From the NCBI GenBank assembly GCA_003725585.1, contig RJMB01000004.1, positions 248,001-312,000 of the forward strand: 64,000 nt of DNA. Reading direction: 5' to 3'. Both the position numbers and the translations under genes were made by a program. Below, in pieces: positions 8,201-16,411 of this stretch (position 1 is its first letter; each line of letters opens with the position of its first letter). Source of the stretch: Halostreptopolyspora alba. GTDB lineage: Bacteria > Actinomycetota > Actinomycetes > Streptosporangiales > Streptosporangiaceae. Below the pieces are notes generated by a model that was not told where the DNA came from, did not search any database, and saw only the letters and a list, made by a program, of their open reading frames with translations.

Positions 8201-10191
8201 TGTTGCGGGAACTCGGGCCACTGAGCGCCGAGGAGGCCCGGCTGCGCGGGGCGGATCCGCGGTGGCTCACCCGGTTGGCGCGGGAGCGGCGGGCGATATC
8301 GGTACGGGTCGCCGGTGAGGAGCGTTGGGCGGCGGTCGAGGACGCGGCGCGACTGCGCGACGGGCTGGGAGTCGAACTTCCCGGGTGGCTGTCGCCGACG
8401 ACCGGGCACGCGGGAGGCGGCGATGGCGGCCACGGGGACGAGGCGGTGTTCCTCAGCGCCGTGGAGGCGTTCACCGCCCCCGTCGCCGACCCGTTGGGGG
8501 ACCTCGTGGCTCGCTACGCCCGCACGCACGGCCCGTTCACCGCCGACGACGTCGCGCACCGGTTCGGACTGGACCACGCGGTGGTGGCGGCGGTGCTTCG
8601 GGCACTGGCCGAGCGCGGCCGGGTGGTGGAGGGCGAGTTCCGGCCGGTGGAGGCGGTGCCATGGGGCACGGCCGCTGAGGGCGGGCCGGGACCGAGACCC
8701 GGCGGCACCGAGTGGTGCGACGTTGACGTGCTGCGCCGGCTGCGTCGCCGGTCCATCAGCAAGCTGCGCAGCGAGATCGAGCCGGTTCCGGGGTCGACGC
8801 TGGCCCGGTTCGTTCCGGCCTGGCAGCACGTCCACTCCCCGCTTTCCGCTGTGGGATCAGGCGGGCTCCGTGGTCCCGACGCGGTGTTCCGGGCGGTGGA
8901 GTCGCTGCGTGGCGCTCCGGTTCCGGCGTCGGCGTTGGAGTCGCTGGTGCTCCCGGCGCGGGTTCCCGACTACACCCCGGGGCAGCTGGACGAGTTGACG
9001 GTGGCCGGCGAGGTGGTGTGGGCCGGAACCGGGCCCGCCACGGGTAACGACGGGTGGCTCTGCCTGGTTCCCGCGGGTGAGGCCGAACTGTTGTTGCCCG
9101 ACCCCTCCGAGGGGGAACGCTCCGCGATACACGAGGCGGTGCTGGACGCGTTGCGCGAGGGGGGCGCGCTGTTCTTCCGGGACATCGCCGACCGGGTGAC
9201 CCGGCGGCACGGCGCCGCCGCGGTGTCGGACACCGTTCTGGTGGCCGCGATCTGGGACCTGGTGTGGGCGGGATGGATCGGCAACGACACGCTGGCCCCG
9301 TTGCGGACGTTGCTGGGGGCGGGGAGCACCCGGCACCGCTCCTCGCGGCGGCCGGCGATGCCGACCCGGACGGGGCCGCCCACTGTGGCGGGGCGCTGGT
9401 GGACGCTGCCCGAGCGCGAGCCCGAGCCGACCAGACGGGTCCACGCGCGGGCCGCCGCCCTGCTGGACCGCCACGGTGTGGTGACACTCGGCACGGCGCG
9501 CGCCGAGCAGCGGGAGCTCGAACGGGTGAGGGCACCGTTGCCGCGCCGGGACTCCTCCGTCGTCACCACGCCGCCCGGTGCGCGCCCCGACCAGGACGGT
9601 GGCGGGGCGGTTCCGAGTGACCACAAAGGTGGGGGATTCCGACCCGATGAGGGGGTCCCCTCGGTCCTTCGGGTTCTTCGTGGCTTCGAGGAGGCGGGGA
9701 AGGCGCGGCGCGGGTACTTCGTCTACGGGCTTGGCGGTGGGCAGTTCGCGCTTCCGGGAGCGGTCGACCGGTTGCGCGCGCTGACCGCGCGGCCCGATGA
9801 CTTCGCTGATCGGGAGCCGCCGCTGGTGCTGGCCGCCACCGACCCCGCGAACGTCTACGGGGCCATGCTCCCGTGGCCCGAGACACCGGGGGTCAGGGCG
9901 CGCCCCGCCCGCAAGGCGGGGGCGGTGGTGGTGCTCGACGGCGGTCAGCCCGTGCTCTACCTGGAGCCGGGCGGGCGCTCGGTGCTGACGTTCGGCTCGC
10001 CTCCCGAGGCGCTGGAGCGCGCCGCCACCGCTCTCGCCGAGACGCTGGGCGAGGGCCGGCTGCCGACGCTGACCGTGGAACGCGCCGATGGTCAAGTGGT
10101 CTTCGACACCGATCTCAGCGACGCCCTGACCAGCGCCGGTTTCCACCCGACCCCGAAGGGGTTGCGGCTGCGTTCCGGAACTCGCACCTGA
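5263..10191 (+). CDS. lhr: Lhr-family ATP-dependent helicase (giant DEAD/DEAH protein)
   Basis: Superfamily 2 helicase of about 1642 residues, the size typical for bacterial full-length Lhr (large helicase-related). The first about 450 residues hold the helicase core: Walker A PTGSGKT (near residue 56-61), the DEVH box in VIVDEVHAL, motif III GLSATVRP, motif V ATSSLELGIDMG and motif VI QRVGRAGHR. Winged-helix and Lhr-core/beta-barrel regions follow, then a long C-terminal domain of unclear role. In mycobacteria Lhr is a 3'-5' DNA translocase/helicase induced by DNA damage, so its location divergent from the recA region fits DNA repair. ATG 5263 is preferred; an in-frame TTG 15 bases upstream is an alternative. 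An insertion rich in Ala/Asp/Thr (about residues 330-370) interrupts the second RecA-like domain. Confidence 0.95.
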   Translation: MDPEEDIADQHGEPRRFSPATRAWFRAAFPAGATPTQNEAWDAIARGESTLVVAPTGSGKTLAAFLWGLDDLARRPAPRDRTQRCRVLYVSPLKALAADIERNLREPLSGIRHAARERGAAAPDITVGTRTGDTPASERRALATTPPDVLITTPESLFLILTSRARSSLASVETVIVDEVHALAGTKRGAHLALSLERLDALLDRPAQRIGLSATVRPTEEVAHFLGGAVPTDGRAEDGGTPRPVTVVAPPHPPNLELSISVPVADMTRPDSAVDPSRDDDTASKGRVSIWPHVEERVHSLVTAYRSSIVFCNSRRVAERLCARLNELGAERGARASAGNETSRANADTDATAPEDPPAEVMGQAGQSTGAARVVARAHHGSVSKSERATIEADLKEGRLRCVVATSSLELGIDMGAVDLVVQVESPPSVASGLQRVGRAGHRVDEVSRGVVFPKYRGDLLATAVVAERMRSGEIEELRMPRNPLDVLAQQIVAMAAMDEWSVSGIGALVRKAAPFASLPNSGLSGVLDMLSGRYPSDEFAELRPRLVWDREAGTVRGRPDAQRIAVMSGGTIPDRGTYAVHLAGAAGPAPTRVGELDEEMVYESRVGDVFVLGASSWRIEEITADRVLVSPAPGRPGRLPFWKADTLGRPLELGRAIGAWTRELTTSSPEAARERASTAGLDTWAASNLVAYLGEQREATGVVPDDATIVVERFRDELGDWRAVVHSPLGARVHAPWALAIGARLRERYGLDAQVVHDDDGIVLRLPDIDETVGSGAPRSGVLTELVTLLPDEVEDAVTSEIGGSTLFAARFRECAGRALLLPRRSHGRRMPLWQQRHRAAQLLAVAGRYGSFPIVLEAVRECLRDVFDVAGLTELMSDIVSRRVRVVEVETPRASPFAQSLLLGYTAAFLYEGDAPVAELRAQALTLDSALLSDLLGQADLRELLDPEVVTELDLWSQWLAPERHVGRRDGVEETADLLRELGPLSAEEARLRGADPRWLTRLARERRAISVRVAGEERWAAVEDAARLRDGLGVELPGWLSPTTGHAGGGDGGHGDEAVFLSAVEAFTAPVADPLGDLVARYARTHGPFTADDVAHRFGLDHAVVAAVLRALAERGRVVEGEFRPVEAVPWGTAAEGGPGPRPGGTEWCDVDVLRRLRRRSISKLRSEIEPVPGSTLARFVPAWQHVHSPLSAVGSGGLRGPDAVFRAVESLRGAPVPASALESLVLPARVPDYTPGQLDELTVAGEVVWAGTGPATGNDGWLCLVPAGEAELLLPDPSEGERSAIHEAVLDALREGGALFFRDIADRVTRRHGAAAVSDTVLVAAIWDLVWAGWIGNDTLAPLRTLLGAGSTRHRSSRRPAMPTRTGPPTVAGRWWTLPEREPEPTRRVHARAAALLDRHGVVTLGTARAEQRELERVRAPLPRRDSSVVTTPPGARPDQDGGGAVPSDHKGGGFRPDEGVPSVLRVLRGFEEAGKARRGYFVYGLGGGQFALPGAVDRLRALTARPDDFADREPPLVLAATDPANVYGAMLPWPETPGVRARPARKAGAVVVLDGGQPVLYLEPGGRSVLTFGSPPEALERAATALAETLGEGRLPTLTVERADGQVVFDTDLSDALTSAGFHPTPKGLRLRSGTRT

Positions 10192-10339
10192 GCAACATTC
10201 GTGTGAGAAGAGGACTCCACGGCACTTGAGCTCCACTGCGATGATGCCGATGGTGCCCTACTCGCAGCCCGCCAGCGCCACCACACCCTGACAAACGAAA
10301 CACAACCGCATTTTTACCCCATAACTAGATTCCATTCCC

Positions 10340-11077
10340 ATGAACCATCCGAACAACCCCCCACGAGGGTTGAACCCACTATGGATCATCTCCTTGTTCC
10401 TGGGTCTATCCGAAGTGACCGTTGGAATTTCGGCGACACAGGCCCAGGGATGGATTCAGGGACTTCTCGCGATCTTCTCCGTCCTGTTTCCCACTGTAGT
10501 GGCCACCGTCTTTTTCTTCATCCTCTGGTTCAGACCGTTCGTACTCTACGCACCCAGGGACTACTCCGACCAACCCAGCGTCAGGGACTTTGTCACCACA
10601 CTGTCCTCCTCTACTGACCGCAGCCTTGAGAATGCCGAAGCGTCCATACGGTCCGCGCTCGAGGCGGTACTACCCGAACCCGAAGACAACCAGGAAAAAG
10701 AATCGAAATTCGAGAGAGCAATTGAAGTCGCGCGAAACGAACTCAGACAACGCTCGATAGAGATCGATCTCAGCGGAATCGATCCGAATCTCGCACATGC
10801 ATCGTTGGCCCTCCACGTCACCGACACCACCACCGTAAGCGAACTACTCAACACCATATACTTCGCCATCAGCCAATTCGTTGACCCATTTACCTATGGA
10901 GAAAGCTGGATACTAAAAAACGCGAACAGCGAATTCGAATTCACGGAGATTGGATCAATAAAATCATCCACCAAAGAATCTGGAATAATTCTTGACACGC
11001 GCCCACTACGGGACACAGGAATCGAACCCGGAATGCGACTTCTCGCGATCCAACATGACAACACACGTCGAATTTGA
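10340..11077 (+). CDS. Hypothetical membrane-anchored protein, atypical base composition
   Basis: Unrecognised 245-residue protein. The N-terminal 70 residues contain two hydrophobic segments (about 12-30 and 36-60) joined by a short loop and followed by FRPFVLYAPRDY, suggesting two membrane helices with a soluble C-terminal domain of about 170 residues. The soluble part has an acidic, charged linker (EPEDNQEKESKFE) and no catalytic motif I can name. Coding GC is clearly lower than in neighbours, with AT-rich codons such as AAA, ATA and GAA, and the flanking intergenic stretches are also AT-rich, which suggests horizontal acquisition. No convincing ribosome site precedes ATG 10340. It stands alone between lhr and the Ser/Thr kinase gene. 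Confidence 0.7.
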   Translation: MNHPNNPPRGLNPLWIISLFLGLSEVTVGISATQAQGWIQGLLAIFSVLFPTVVATVFFFILWFRPFVLYAPRDYSDQPSVRDFVTTLSSSTDRSLENAEASIRSALEAVLPEPEDNQEKESKFERAIEVARNELRQRSIEIDLSGIDPNLAHASLALHVTDTTTVSELLNTIYFAISQFVDPFTYGESWILKNANSEFEFTEIGSIKSSTKESGIILDTRPLRDTGIEPGMRLLAIQHDNTRRI

Positions 11078-11133
11078 CCAGATTCCACAAAAGAACGAAT
11101 CCGCAAAACCCCAGTGACTGACGAACAGGCACC

Positions 11134-11154
11134 GAACGGCGTTTTCGTCCGTTC
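11134..11154 (+). terminator. Weak hairpin after the orphan membrane gene
   Basis: GAACGG at 11134-11139 pairs with CCGTTC at 11149-11154 around a T-rich 9-base loop, 57 bases after the stop of the orphan gene. It is a plausible but weak terminator. Confidence 0.3.
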
Positions 11155-11330
11155 CTTCATGCCCCGAGGGGCGGCCGCATGGCAAAGAAAGATTTCCGAA
11201 TCCACCCCCTCACTTCCGCCAACCATCCCGGAGCCCACCGGCTCTCCTCGTACATGTTCGTCCGAATACGAGGACGTCACGACGCTGCACCGAGCCCTAT
11301 CCGCACCATCGCCGGAAAGGCAATGTTCGT

Positions 11331-14300
11331 TCAGCGGCCCCCGTTGCCGGGACCCCGTCTCCGCGGCCCTTCCGGATCCGGCGGTGGCCAGGGCGGTGGA
11401 TCCTCCCGGGACGGCGAGTCCGGATCCGGCGGTGGGGCGGGCCGCGCCTCGGTCGGTGGCTGCGGGGCCGGTGGCTCGACGCTCGTGGGCGGGTCGACAG
11501 CAGCCGAGGGGTCCACTGTGGTTGGCCGAACGGGGGGCGGCTCGTTCGAAGGTTCCACCGTGGTCGGCGGGTCGGGGTCCGGATCGTCCGAGGACTCCAC
11601 CCGGGTGGGTGGGGTCGGTGGTGTGGGTGGCTCCGCCCGGGTGGGTGGGCCCACTCGGGTTGGTGGGACGGGTGTCCCCTGGTGTGGGCCTCCCGGCGGT
11701 GTGGGACCGGGGCCGGCCGCCGCGCGGCCGTGGGGCGGCGGTGTGCCGGCTCCAGGGCTCGCGGGGGGCGGTGTGGCGCCGGGTGGGATGGGGTGGCCTT
11801 GGGGATAGGGGTGCCCCTGGGAATGGTGGCCCGAGGGCGGTCCGTACGCCGCGTGCGGCGGGTAGCCGGGATGGGGCGTGGGCGGGCCGGGCTGGGCGTA
11901 ACCCGGTGGCGTGTGCGGGGAGGGATAACCCGCGTACTGCCGCGGCGCGCCCCAGAGCGGCCTGCGGTATTGCAGGCGGGCACTGAGCCAGGCACCGAGA
12001 ACGTAGATCCCGGGAAGGACGACGAGGAGCACCAGCCACCCCGTCCGGCTCGGGTTGTCCAGCACCATGTTACTCGTGATCTCTCCCGCCGCTGGGACGG
12101 GCAGCCCGCTCGTCCCCTCGAGCCGGCCAATCACCAGCAGCAGCCCGAGAACCGCGATCCAGAGCACGTGGGCACCGATACGCCCCCACACGGCGTAACC
12201 GACGGCTCCGATGAGGAGCGTTACCGGCAGCACGACCGACGACAGCAACGCGAACCCGTCGCGAAGCTCCGCCACGTCCTCTCCCGAGGGGGCGTCAGCC
12301 CCCAGAACGAACGTTCCGGTTACCACCATCAGTGACCACACCGCCCCCCACACGACCAGGGCGATCAGTAGCATCGCGACCACCACCCGCGTCATGGCGT
12401 GCCGGTTGGGCAGCAGTGGCGCGCTCTGCGGCCACGGCCGGCGAGAGCCCGCGAGAGTGAGGAAGTTCCAGAAGAACAGCGCGGCGCTGAGGACGAACGC
12501 GGCGAAGATGAGGAACTCGGCATCGAGACGCATGGCGCCGAGGCCCTCGACCAGTGGATCCCGGATGAACGCGGGAACGAGCACCGGACCATTGGTGTCG
12601 AGGGCGAACGGCGCGAAGTTGAGCAGGGTGACCAGGAAGGTCGCGAACATGAACGCGCCCATCCGCAGGCGCTCCGGTGCGGCGGCCAGAGCGACGGCCA
12701 AAAGGAGGTGCACCGGCCACAGCGTCATCAGGTGGGGCAGCGCCGCTGCCTGCGGACTCGCTCCGGGAGCCAGCGGGTGGCTCACGTCCTCCGCCGCGAA
12801 CACGTACACGCTGACCATCGTGAACGCGGCCACGGTCCAGAAGAGGAAGGACAGCACAGCGGTCCGCGGCGCGCCCGGCCCGAACCAGGCCCGTGGCGAG
12901 GCGAGCCGGCGCCACTCGCCACCGGCGGCGGAGCGCGCCAACGGCGCGAGCAGTCGGACCACCACCAGCGCCGCCACCGCCTCGTCGGTCTCGCCGTCGC
13001 GGCGGGTTCGGAGAGCGGTGAGGAGCAGACCGCGCCACCACGGGAGCACCAGCGCCGGCGTCGACCGCAGTGCCTGGTGGAGCGTGGCCCGCGTACCGCC
13101 CTCGTCGAGGGTCTCGACGGTGATCGCCACCGCACGGTCACGTTCACCGGGAGCGAGCCGGAACCCGGTGTTCGCCGTGGTGATCAGCGCGCTGTCGGTC
13201 ACCTGCCGCGCCCGGTGTCCGATGCGTTCGAGCCGGGCGCAACGTGGGCCGCACCCGTCGTGGGCACACCGGTGTCCCGCGGTAATGAGGGCGATCTCGT
13301 TGACGACGATCTCGGCCAGGAGCTGGCGCTCCTCCGTGCCGCCGCGGGCCAGCTCGCGCAGCCCCTCGACGCTGGCGTCGCGCCCCCGGTAGGTGGGGCG
13401 CTCGTCGGGGATCTGGGCGGCGATGAACGCGGTGCTGGCGATGGCGGCGCGTTCACCGCTGTCGATACCGGAGAGGTGGTCGCGGTCGAACGCGGTGTCA
13501 CCGATGTCGTCGAGCCATTCGCGTAGCTTGGTCGCTCCGTCGCCGCGCAGCCACCCCTCCGCCCGCGAGGGGTGTTGCGCGAACAGCCGTGCCAGTTCGG
13601 CGGGGTCGTGCACCGCGCGTCCCACGAAGGTGATCGGCCGGTGGGCGGTGGTGGCGCGCAGCGGCCCGCTGGGGAACCGCGCGCTCTCGTCGGTGACGGG
13701 AAGGCTCCACTCGGCGTCGATGAGCCGGGTCGCCGCCCGGGTCATGTGCGCCGCGCTGTCCGTCGCGTCGACGGGCTGGCCGGTGATGGCGGCGAAGGCG
13801 TCGGCGGCTGTGGGACGGTTCTCGGGATCGCGGTCGAGGGCGCGCCGCACCACGTCGTGCAGTGCCGGGGGAAGCTCGGCCTCGGCGCTGTCGGGCTCCT
13901 CGTTGATGGTCCGGTACCGCAGCACCTCGATGGGACCGACCCCGTAGGGTGGCCGGCCGCTGGCGGCATACGAGACGAGCTGGCCCCAGCAGAACATGTC
14001 GGAGGCGGGGCCGGCGCGGTGCCCGTCGTAGCGTTCCGGGCTGATCCAGCCCGGGGTGCCGACCACCATGTCGGTGTGGGTCATGGACACGTCGTCGAGC
14101 GCCTGGGCGATGCCGAAGTCGAGAACCTTGGGTCCCTCGGGGGACAGGATCACGTTGTCGGGTTTGAGATCGCGGTGCACGATGCCCTCGCGGTGGATGG
14201 CCGCCAGCGCCTCGGCGAGCCCGGCCGCGAAGGCGGTCAGGTCACTGCCCCGCAGGGGCTCCCGTTCGGCGACGTAGCCACGCAGGGTGGAGCCGGCGAC

Positions 14301-14603
14301 GTAGGCCACCGCGAGCCACGGACGTTCGGCGGAGGCGTCGGCGGCGAGCAGCGGGGCGATGCAGCGTCCCTGGACCCGCTGCGCGAGGTTCACCTCCCGC
14401 TCGAAGCGGGCCCGATAACCGGAGTCGGCGGCGTACTCGGCGCGGACCATCTTGACGGCGGCCGCGTGGCCCGCGCCGTCACGGCCGAAGTACACGACGC
14501 CCATCCCGCCCGATCCGAGCCGGCCAATCAGGCGAAACACCCCGATTTCGGCCGGGTCGTCGACGGTGAGCGGGGCCAGAGGGGTGTGGTCGGGACCTGT
14601 CAC
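11331..14603 (-). CDS. Serine/threonine protein kinase with multi-pass membrane region and Pro-rich tail
   Basis: Eukaryotic-type (PknB/Hanks) kinase of 1090 residues. The catalytic domain occupies about residues 20-275: glycine loop GSGGMG at 30-35, catalytic Lys 51 in AAVKMV, HRDLKPDN at 143-150 and DFG at 162-164, so it appears active. A regulatory region of about 300 residues follows with a Cys-containing patch (HRCAHDGCGPRCARLE) that could bind metal. About residues 580-880 contain many hydrophobic segments, so this is a polytopic membrane protein rather than the usual single-helix PknB design. The last about 190 residues are Pro-rich with repeated PPTxVE/PTTVDP units. GTG start 14603 has AGGAG 11 bases upstream. 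It is monocistronic as far as can be seen, and its substrates are unknown. Confidence 0.92.
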   Translation of the reverse strand: MTGPDHTPLAPLTVDDPAEIGVFRLIGRLGSGGMGVVYFGRDGAGHAAAVKMVRAEYAADSGYRARFEREVNLAQRVQGRCIAPLLAADASAERPWLAVAYVAGSTLRGYVAEREPLRGSDLTAFAAGLAEALAAIHREGIVHRDLKPDNVILSPEGPKVLDFGIAQALDDVSMTHTDMVVGTPGWISPERYDGHRAGPASDMFCWGQLVSYAASGRPPYGVGPIEVLRYRTINEEPDSAEAELPPALHDVVRRALDRDPENRPTAADAFAAITGQPVDATDSAAHMTRAATRLIDAEWSLPVTDESARFPSGPLRATTAHRPITFVGRAVHDPAELARLFAQHPSRAEGWLRGDGATKLREWLDDIGDTAFDRDHLSGIDSGERAAIASTAFIAAQIPDERPTYRGRDASVEGLRELARGGTEERQLLAEIVVNEIALITAGHRCAHDGCGPRCARLERIGHRARQVTDSALITTANTGFRLAPGERDRAVAITVETLDEGGTRATLHQALRSTPALVLPWWRGLLLTALRTRRDGETDEAVAALVVVRLLAPLARSAAGGEWRRLASPRAWFGPGAPRTAVLSFLFWTVAAFTMVSVYVFAAEDVSHPLAPGASPQAAALPHLMTLWPVHLLLAVALAAAPERLRMGAFMFATFLVTLLNFAPFALDTNGPVLVPAFIRDPLVEGLGAMRLDAEFLIFAAFVLSAALFFWNFLTLAGSRRPWPQSAPLLPNRHAMTRVVVAMLLIALVVWGAVWSLMVVTGTFVLGADAPSGEDVAELRDGFALLSSVVLPVTLLIGAVGYAVWGRIGAHVLWIAVLGLLLVIGRLEGTSGLPVPAAGEITSNMVLDNPSRTGWLVLLVVLPGIYVLGAWLSARLQYRRPLWGAPRQYAGYPSPHTPPGYAQPGPPTPHPGYPPHAAYGPPSGHHSQGHPYPQGHPIPPGATPPPASPGAGTPPPHGRAAAGPGPTPPGGPHQGTPVPPTRVGPPTRAEPPTPPTPPTRVESSDDPDPDPPTTVEPSNEPPPVRPTTVDPSAAVDPPTSVEPPAPQPPTEARPAPPPDPDSPSREDPPPWPPPDPEGPRRRGPGNGGR

Positions 14604-14645
14604 GGTTGCCGGAGCTCCTGTACGAGAGTGGTGGTGCGTTACCTG

Positions 14646-14651
14646 GTTATA
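14646..14651 (-). promoter_or_regulatory. Possible -10 box of the kinase gene
   Basis: On the minus strand this reads TATAAC, 5 of 6 matches to TATAAT, 43 bases upstream of the kinase GTG. No good -35 hexamer is visible at normal spacing, so this is tentative. Confidence 0.3.
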
Positions 14652-14759
14652 GCGAAGATGAGTGACGCGGACGAACCGGCGTCCACCGCACGTGTCGCGC
14701 CAAGGTGCCCGGTACCCGAGCCGGTGTTCCCCGGCCGGTGCCGCTGCCGTCGAGTGGGG

Positions 14760-15959
14760 TCACTCGGTCGAGGCGAGCACCTCCTCTCGCGCCTGGCGTA
14801 GCGCCCACAGCGACGCGCCACGCAGAACGGGGGAACCGACGGTTCCCACATGGACCTGGGGCACGTTCGGCACGTTCCGTTCCACGGACCGGGCGACACG
14901 CTCGGCGAGGTCGGCACCGCCGACCCGGGCCACCGGCCCACCCAGGACCACCAGACCGGGGTCGAGCACCACACAGACCGACGTCACGCCGCGCGCGACC
15001 CGCTCGGCCAGCTCGTCGAGGAACGCCTCGCCGTCCGTGCCGGCCCGGCGCGCGGTGGTCACGGCGGTCGCCGCGTCGTCGGGCAGCCCGTGTTCCGCGG
15101 CGAGCCGTTCCACCGCCCGGGCACCCACCAGCGCCTGGAACCCGTGCGGTAGCGAGAGGCGGGCCTCGCCGGTCGGATCACCGTTGCCGGCGGGATTCCC
15201 TGCCTCACCCGGCGCTGGGACTCCGGGAACCGGCAGGTACCCGATCTCGCCCGCCCCGCCGAAGCGGCCGCGGCGGATCCGACCGTCGAGCATGATCGCC
15301 ATTCCGACGCCGCTGCCGAGCCACACGAGCGCGAAGTCCACGACGTCGGTGGCCACGCCTTCGACCTGCTCGGCGTGGGCGGCGAGGTTGACGTCGTTCT
15401 CGATGGTGATGGGGCTCCGCAGCTCGTCGCGTAGGGCCCGCAACACTCCCTCGTACCAAGGGGGGAGGTCGAACGAGAAGCGGATGTCGCCGGTCTCGGG
15501 GTTCACCACACCCGGCGTGCCCAGGACGCAGGCCCGGATGCGTTCGATGGGTGCCTCGGCATCGCGCACCAGCCGCAGCACCGTGCTCCGCACCGCCTCG
15601 ACAGGGTCCGACGCCTCGTCGAGAGAGACGGTGACCTCCCCGACCACGTGTCCGGTGATGTCGGCGACGGCGGCCGCCACCCGGCGGGAGCTCACGTCGA
15701 GCGCGGCGACGTAGGCGCTCGACGGCACCACCGCGTACAGCGCCGCGTTGGGTCCACGGCCCCTGCTCCAGCTTCCGACGACCTGGACGAGCTGCCGTTC
15801 CTCCAGGCGGGAGAGCATCTGCGACGCGGTCACCTTGGACAGCCCCGTCGCGTCTCCCAGCTGGCTCCGCGTCAGGGGGCCGGACGACAGCAGCAGCTCC
15901 AGCGCGGCACGGTCGTTCAGTTGCCGCAGCAACCGCGGAGTCCCCGGGGGTCGAGACAT
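14760..15959 (-). CDS. ROK-family transcriptional regulator (NagC/XylR type)
   Basis: A 399-residue ROK protein with an N-terminal winged helix-turn-helix (about residues 10-70, LTRSQLGDATGLSKVTASQML) and a C-terminal sugar-kinase-like ROK domain. ROK signatures are IENDVNLAAHAEQ, a GSGVGMAIM glycine loop, GGAGEIGYL and LVVLGGPVA. The Cys-rich zinc motif found in many ROK proteins after GEIGHL is missing: that segment here has no cysteines. Such proteins repress or activate carbohydrate-uptake operons in response to a sugar or sugar phosphate. No transporter or sugar enzyme is adjacent, so the regulon is not evident. It ends about 150 bases from the kinase start on the same strand. Confidence 0.9.
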   Translation of the reverse strand: MSRPPGTPRLLRQLNDRAALELLLSSGPLTRSQLGDATGLSKVTASQMLSRLEERQLVQVVGSWSRGRGPNAALYAVVPSSAYVAALDVSSRRVAAAVADITGHVVGEVTVSLDEASDPVEAVRSTVLRLVRDAEAPIERIRACVLGTPGVVNPETGDIRFSFDLPPWYEGVLRALRDELRSPITIENDVNLAAHAEQVEGVATDVVDFALVWLGSGVGMAIMLDGRIRRGRFGGAGEIGYLPVPGVPAPGEAGNPAGNGDPTGEARLSLPHGFQALVGARAVERLAAEHGLPDDAATAVTTARRAGTDGEAFLDELAERVARGVTSVCVVLDPGLVVLGGPVARVGGADLAERVARSVERNVPNVPQVHVGTVGSPVLRGASLWALRQAREEVLASTE

Positions 15960-16399
15960 CGCCGTGACACCACCGTCTCTGCACCATTCACATAGCCTGC
16001 GTCGTTGTCCCCCACCAGGGAGTACCCAACGCGACGTGAGCCCCGGTTCGCTCCGTCGGGCGCCGACACGGGACGAACCGATTCACATCCCAGCACATCT
16101 ACGCCACATTAACGAGTGTTCATCGGGCGTGTGTGGCTGGCCGCGCCCGGGCGTGGGCCACGACGCGGGTGCCCGGCGCTTCGGGCCCCGAGGGTTCTCG
16201 CATAGGCTGGGGGCCAACCACGTGAGCGCTCCTGGGGCGCGGGGCACGGGTGAACCGGTGAGCGGAAGGCGAGCCGGCCATCCGCCCCAACAGTCGAGCC
16301 CCTTCTCAATCCCGGTAGGAGACGTGTTGCAGGCAAGGACCGCAGTCCTGGTATCGCCGCACTGGCGCCCCATCGACGCGAGCTCGCCCCGACTCGCGG
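15960..16399 (+). other. 440-base intergenic region with a candidate structured RNA
   Basis: No convincing gene lies here, although GC content stays high. Between 16201 and 16321 is a G-rich stretch followed by GGGTGAAC (16248-16255), CCCCAACAGTCGAG (16285-16298) and CCCGGTAGGAG (16311-16321). This order loosely resembles the conserved core of the ydaO/yuaA (cyclic di-AMP) riboswitch, where GGGTGAAT, CCGACAGCTAAC and CGTAGGC occur in that order. A short AGGAC/GTCCT hairpin follows at 16336-16349. The match is imperfect and from memory only, so an RNA covariance-model search is needed. A short GTG frame of 26 codons (16324-16404) also occurs after the AGGAG but resembles nothing known. Confidence 0.3.
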
Positions 16400-16405
16400 C
16401 ATAAT
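16400..16405 (+). promoter_or_regulatory. -10 box suggesting a leaderless rrf2 transcript
   Basis: CATAAT (5 of 6 matches to TATAAT) ends exactly 7 bases before the A of the Rrf2 ATG. With this spacing transcription would start at the start codon itself. No ribosome binding site is present in front of the gene, which agrees with a leaderless message; no good -35 box is visible. Confidence 0.5.
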
Positions 16406-16411
16406 CGCAGC

